A DNA stretch of 26,192 nt from Candidatus Latescibacterota bacterium (GTDB taxonomy: Bacteria; JAAXHH01). Of this stretch, positions 22,965 to 26,192 are shown piece by piece. Location: positions 1 through 26,192 of the forward strand of contig JAJECR010000267.1 in assembly GCA_022821935.1 (NCBI GenBank). Direction: 5' to 3'. The notes under the pieces are model-generated. The model saw only the letters and a program-made list of their open reading frames with translations, did no database searches and was not told where the DNA came from. Made by a program: the position numbers and the translations under genes. How positions within the stretch are numbered: position 1 is the stretch's first letter; the number at the start of each line of letters is the position of its first letter.

Positions 22965-23960
22965 ATGGACCAATCAGCTCTCAACGAAGCGCCGACACGA
23001 AAGTGGCTGACCTATCGCCCGGAGATCAAGCTCATTGACTGTACGATACGGGACGGCGGCCTGATGAACGACCACCGTTTCGAGGCGGATACCGTCAGGG
23101 CGGTCTACAAGGCCTGCGTCGCCGGCGGGATCGACTACATGGAAATCGGCTACATCAACTCGCGTCAGATCTTTTCCCCCGATGAGCACGGACCGTGGAA
23201 GTTCTGCGCCGAAGAGGACATCCGCGGCATCGTGGGAGAAAACGGCACGCCGCTCAAGCTGGCGGCCATGGCCGACGCGGAGAAATCCGATTACGAGACC
23301 GATATTCTGCCCTCCGATGAAAGCGTGCTGGACATGATCCGGGTCGCCACCTATATCCACCAGATCCCGTTGGCGCTGGACATGATCCGGGACGCCCACG
23401 AAAAGGGCTACGAGACCACGTTGAACCTCATGGCGGCTTCGACGGTCCCCGAAAGCGAAATGGACGAGGCGCTTTCCATGCTGGCCGAATCCGATGTGGA
23501 CGCCGTCTACGTGGTGGACAGCTTCGGCGCGCTGTACAGCGAACAGGTCGAAGCGCTGGTGGACAAGTTCCTGAACGCCCTGCAGTCCACCGACAAGCAG
23601 GTGGGCATCCACGCCCACAACAACCAGCAGTTGGCTTTCGCCAACACGATCCAGGCGCTGATCCGTGGGGCGAACTACCTGGACGCGAGCCTCGCCGGTC
23701 TCGGCCGCGGCGCGGGCAACTGTCCCATGGAACTGATCGTCGGATTCCTGCACAACCCGAAATTCCGCCTGCGACCTTTGCTGGAATGCATCCAGTACGA
23801 TGTCGAACCGATGCGGGCCGAACTGATGTGGGGATTCGACATTCCCTACATGATCACGGGCCTGATGAACCAGCACCCCCGGGCGGGCATGCGGTTCAAC
23901 GCGGCGAAGGACAGGGGCAGCATGGCCAGGTTCTACGACGAGATGGAGGACGCCGGATAG
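22965..23960 (+). CDS. HMGL/DmpG-type TIM-barrel aldolase-like protein
   Basis: A 331-residue protein of the HMG-CoA-lyase-like / 4-hydroxy-2-oxovalerate aldolase superfamily. The first strand reads LIDCTIRDGGLMNDHRF with catalytic Arg29 and metal-ligand Asp30. The second metal site is GIHAHNN (H216, H218). GLGRGAGNCPMELIVGF closes the barrel. The family catalyses metal-dependent C-C bond cleavage or formation next to a keto acid or thioester; the substrate is not determined here. No long C-terminal domain is present, unlike DmpG. ATG 22965 is chosen with AGGA five bases before; an upstream in-frame ATG (22806) would add 53 low-complexity residues without family similarity. It starts a plus-strand run of three catabolic-type genes. 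Confidence 0.85.
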   Translation: MDQSALNEAPTRKWLTYRPEIKLIDCTIRDGGLMNDHRFEADTVRAVYKACVAGGIDYMEIGYINSRQIFSPDEHGPWKFCAEEDIRGIVGENGTPLKLAAMADAEKSDYETDILPSDESVLDMIRVATYIHQIPLALDMIRDAHEKGYETTLNLMAASTVPESEMDEALSMLAESDVDAVYVVDSFGALYSEQVEALVDKFLNALQSTDKQVGIHAHNNQQLAFANTIQALIRGANYLDASLAGLGRGAGNCPMELIVGFLHNPKFRLRPLLECIQYDVEPMRAELMWGFDIPYMITGLMNQHPRAGMRFNAAKDRGSMARFYDEMEDAG

Positions 23961-24053
23961 CCCGGTACGGGGCGCCTGAAATCCAGGGACTCGTCATCCC
24001 GGGTCCCGTTTATATTCGCCACGCACCGGCACCGCACACCCACCCGTGAGCCC

Positions 24054-25328
24054 ATGATCACCCCGCTGGAACAGCGTATCGTGGAACAGGTAGACGTCCT
24101 CCGCGAAGACATGCTGGGGTTTTTGCGGGAACTGATACGCATTCCCTCCATCAATCCCCCGGGCGACGGATACCCGTCCTGCGCCCGGCTGGTGGACGAC
24201 CGGTTGAAGGCGCTGGGTTTCGAAACCCGCCACGTGACCGCCGAGCATCATCCGGACCATTCCGCGGAATATCCCCGCGTTAACGTCGTGGGCCGCCTTC
24301 CCGGCCGGTCTCCGATGCCCACGCTGCATTTCAATGGCCATACCGATGTCGTACCGCCGGGCGAAGGCTGGACGGTCGATCCCTTCGGCGGGGCGGTAAA
24401 GGACGGCAGGGTCTACGGCCGCGGCGCGTGCGACATGAAGGGTGGCATTGCCGCGGCGCTCTTCGCGGCAGCCGCGGTGCGCGAAGCCGGCGTCGACCTG
24501 CGGGGAAGCCTCGAGTTCAGCGCGACGGTGGACGAGGAAACCGGTGGGTTCGCCGGCATGGACCATCTCGCCCGCGAGGGCCTGATATCCCCGGAACGGA
24601 CGTCGTATGTGATCATCCCCGAACCCTTCGGGCCGGGGCGCATCTGCCTGGGACACCGCGGGGTCTACTGGTTCCGGATCGACACCATCGGCCGCACCGC
24701 CCATGGCAGCATGCCCTTTCTGGGCGTCAGCGCCATCGGCCAGATGGAGCGGGTCCTTCGACAGATCGAATCAACCCTCGTGCCGGCGCTTCGCAAGCGC
24801 GTCACGGACATGCCCGTCGATCCCCCGGGCGCCCGCCACGCGACGATCAACGTGAACGGGATTACGGGGGGGCAGACGGACGGCGGCGTGGGTTCGCCAT
24901 GTGTGGCCGACCGGTGCTCCGCCGTCTTCGACCGCCGTTTCCTAAAAGAGGAGTCCTTTGACGACGTAAGAAAAGAAATCGAAGCCCTGATCGACGGTCT
25001 GGCCGCGGCAGACCGGGATTTCAACGCGGAGCTTTCCGACCTGATGGTCGTTCATCCGGTAGAGACCGACCCCGACGCCGAGCTGGTCGGGACGGCGGCC
25101 CGGACGATCGAGGACCTCACGGGCGCGCCGGCGGACTACGTGGCCAGTCCGGGCACGTACGACCACAAGCACGTGTACAACACGGGACGGGTGAGCCAGT
25201 GTATCGCCTACGGGCCCGGACTGCTCCATCTCGCCCACCAGCCCGATGAATACTGCGAGATCGATCATCTCGTGCAGAGCTGCAAGGTCATGGCGGTCAC
25301 CGCCGTCCGGTTGCTCGGTGCAGACTGA
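24054..25328 (+). CDS. M20-family metallohydrolase (ArgE/DapE-like deacylase)
   Basis: A 424-residue dizinc aminoacylase-type enzyme of the acetylornithine deacetylase / succinyl-diaminopimelate desuccinylase family. Zinc ligands and catalytic residues line up: H96 and D98 in NGHTDVVPPG, bridging D127 in GRGACDMKGG, E161 and E162 in DEETGG, E190 in IPEPF, and H395 in LAHQPDEYCE. The insertion between about 203 and 330 is the dimerisation lid domain. No signal peptide. True ArgE or DapE identity cannot be told from sequence; the surrounding aldolase and acyl-CoA dehydrogenase suggest a catabolic amidohydrolase. The ribosome site of ATG 24054 is weak (GTGAG). The next gene follows after 13 bases. 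Confidence 0.88.
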   Translation: MITPLEQRIVEQVDVLREDMLGFLRELIRIPSINPPGDGYPSCARLVDDRLKALGFETRHVTAEHHPDHSAEYPRVNVVGRLPGRSPMPTLHFNGHTDVVPPGEGWTVDPFGGAVKDGRVYGRGACDMKGGIAAALFAAAAVREAGVDLRGSLEFSATVDEETGGFAGMDHLAREGLISPERTSYVIIPEPFGPGRICLGHRGVYWFRIDTIGRTAHGSMPFLGVSAIGQMERVLRQIESTLVPALRKRVTDMPVDPPGARHATINVNGITGGQTDGGVGSPCVADRCSAVFDRRFLKEESFDDVRKEIEALIDGLAAADRDFNAELSDLMVVHPVETDPDAELVGTAARTIEDLTGAPADYVASPGTYDHKHVYNTGRVSQCIAYGPGLLHLAHQPDEYCEIDHLVQSCKVMAVTAVRLLGAD

Positions 25329-25341
25329 AGAGGGAGATACG

Positions 25342-26192
25342 ATGGAATTCGCCTTAAGCAGCGACCAGGTCATGATGCGGGACACCGCCCGCCGCATTGC
25401 CGAGGAAAAACTGAAACCCCACGCCCGGGACATCGACGAACGCGAGGCCGTGCATTACGAAACGATCCGGGAACTCGGCGAGATGGGTTTCATGGCCATG
25501 ATGGTCCCCGAAGAGTACGGCGGCGCGGGACTGGATACGGTCAGCTACGTACTGGCCGTGGAGGAGTTCTCCAGGGTGTGCGCGTCGACCGGCGTATGCG
25601 TCTCCGTCAATAACTCCCTATTCGCCGACGGCGTCTACGCCTTCGGGACTGAGGACCAGCGTAATACCTATTTGCCGCCTCTGGGAAGCGGCGAGGCACA
25701 GGCCTGCCTCGCGCTGACCGAACCCGGCGCCGGGACGGACGTGGGCTCGACAGTCACCTCGGCGCTGAAGGACGGTACGGATTACGTCATCAACGGCAAG
25801 AAGCACTTCGTGACCAACGGCGGTTTCGCGGACTACCTCCTCGTGCTGGTCACCACCGCTCCCGGCACCGGCCACCGCGGACTCGGCATGGTCCTCGTGG
25901 AAAAGGACACGCCGGGATTCACCGTCGGCCGCCAGGAACAGAAGCTCGGGATCCGGGGTTCGGATACCAGCGAACTGCTGTTCGAGGATTGCCGCGTGCC
26001 GCAGACTAATCTGCTGGGCGAGGAAGGGCGGGGCCTGAACATCGCGCTGTCCATTCTGAACGGCGGCCGCATCGGCATCGCGGCGCAGGCCCTGGGCATT
26101 GCGCAAGGGGCCTATGACGCCTCCGTGCGGTACGCGAAGGAACGGACCCAGTTCGGCAAGCCCATCGCAGAGTTCCAGGCGATCGCCTTCAA
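25342..26192 (+). CDS. Acyl-CoA dehydrogenase (5' part, runs off the window)
   Basis: FAD-dependent alpha,beta-dehydrogenation of an acyl-CoA. The 283 codons visible start at ATG 25342 with AGGGAG seven bases before. It begins MEFALSSDQVMMRDTARRI, followed by PEEYGGAGLD, the first signature LALTEPGAGTDVGS, NGKKHFVTNGG, the EQKLGIRGSDTSEL loop and the second signature near RTQFGKPIAEFQAIAF. The catalytic Glu (about residue 370 in short-chain members) is downstream of the window. Layout is that of short-chain/butyryl-CoA or glutaryl-type dehydrogenases; chain length is not resolved. It lies 13 bases after the M20 gene, in the same run as the aldolase. No stop is present because the frame is truncated by the window end, not by a frameshift. 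Confidence 0.95.
   Translation, partial: MEFALSSDQVMMRDTARRIAEEKLKPHARDIDEREAVHYETIRELGEMGFMAMMVPEEYGGAGLDTVSYVLAVEEFSRVCASTGVCVSVNNSLFADGVYAFGTEDQRNTYLPPLGSGEAQACLALTEPGAGTDVGSTVTSALKDGTDYVINGKKHFVTNGGFADYLLVLVTTAPGTGHRGLGMVLVEKDTPGFTVGRQEQKLGIRGSDTSELLFEDCRVPQTNLLGEEGRGLNIALSILNGGRIGIAAQALGIAQGAYDASVRYAKERTQFGKPIAEFQAIAF

Overview
The window is a GC-rich bacterial chromosome segment packed with protein genes on both strands. I see no rRNA, tRNA, CRISPR array, transposase or phage structural gene. The gene content fits a free-living or host-associated heterotroph from a poorly cultured lineage: a large RraA-family protein, a YtcJ amidohydrolase, a galactonate-dehydratase-like enolase-superfamily enzyme, a CxPxR sulfatase, DUF4202, DUF4412, a reaction-centre-type dihaem cytochrome and an acyl-CoA dehydrogenase. 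That mix is common in Latescibacterota- and Gemmatimonadota-like metagenome genomes, but the phylum is inference and I hold it loosely.

Layout. Positions 1-1793 (+) hold the end of an alpha/beta hydrolase and rmuC. Positions 1944-7891 (-) hold six genes, in transcription order: dihaem cytochrome c, DUF4412 protein, DgoD-like dehydratase, YtcJ-like lipoprotein amidohydrolase, Sfp-type phosphopantetheinyl transferase (overlapping the amidohydrolase) and RraA-like protein. A divergent promoter region at 7892-8237 separates them from a plus-strand run. That run starts with a membrane VWA/GATase-like protein translationally coupled to a C13/caspase-fold protein that lacks the nucleophile cysteine. 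It continues with eno, an FtsB/DivIC-like protein, recO and a PfkB-family protein that has lost the catalytic aspartate.

Positions 15475-16376 form a compact regulatory island: two inverted repeats, a promoter, a 35-codon ORF with a perfect Shine-Dalgarno, an intrinsic terminator, a stand-alone sigma-70 region-4-like HTH gene and a second intrinsic terminator. DUF4202, a cytoplasmic-looking sulfatase and a 1072-residue GNAT/beta-sandwich fusion follow. map (-) is preceded by four 19-bp repeats and faces a plus-strand set: an HMGL/DmpG-type aldolase, an M20 deacylase and an acyl-CoA dehydrogenase that runs off the end.

Three threads stand out. First, two enzyme-fold proteins appear to have lost catalytic residues (PfkB-like, C13-like). 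Second, the smORF/terminator/HTH island looks like an attenuation or small-protein system. Third, near-perfect short tandem duplications recur: multiples of three inside disordered or signal-peptide coding segments, and 19 bp in non-coding DNA. The GNAT fusion at 18461-21679, beside the sulfatase, is the best single candidate for an undescribed protein architecture.
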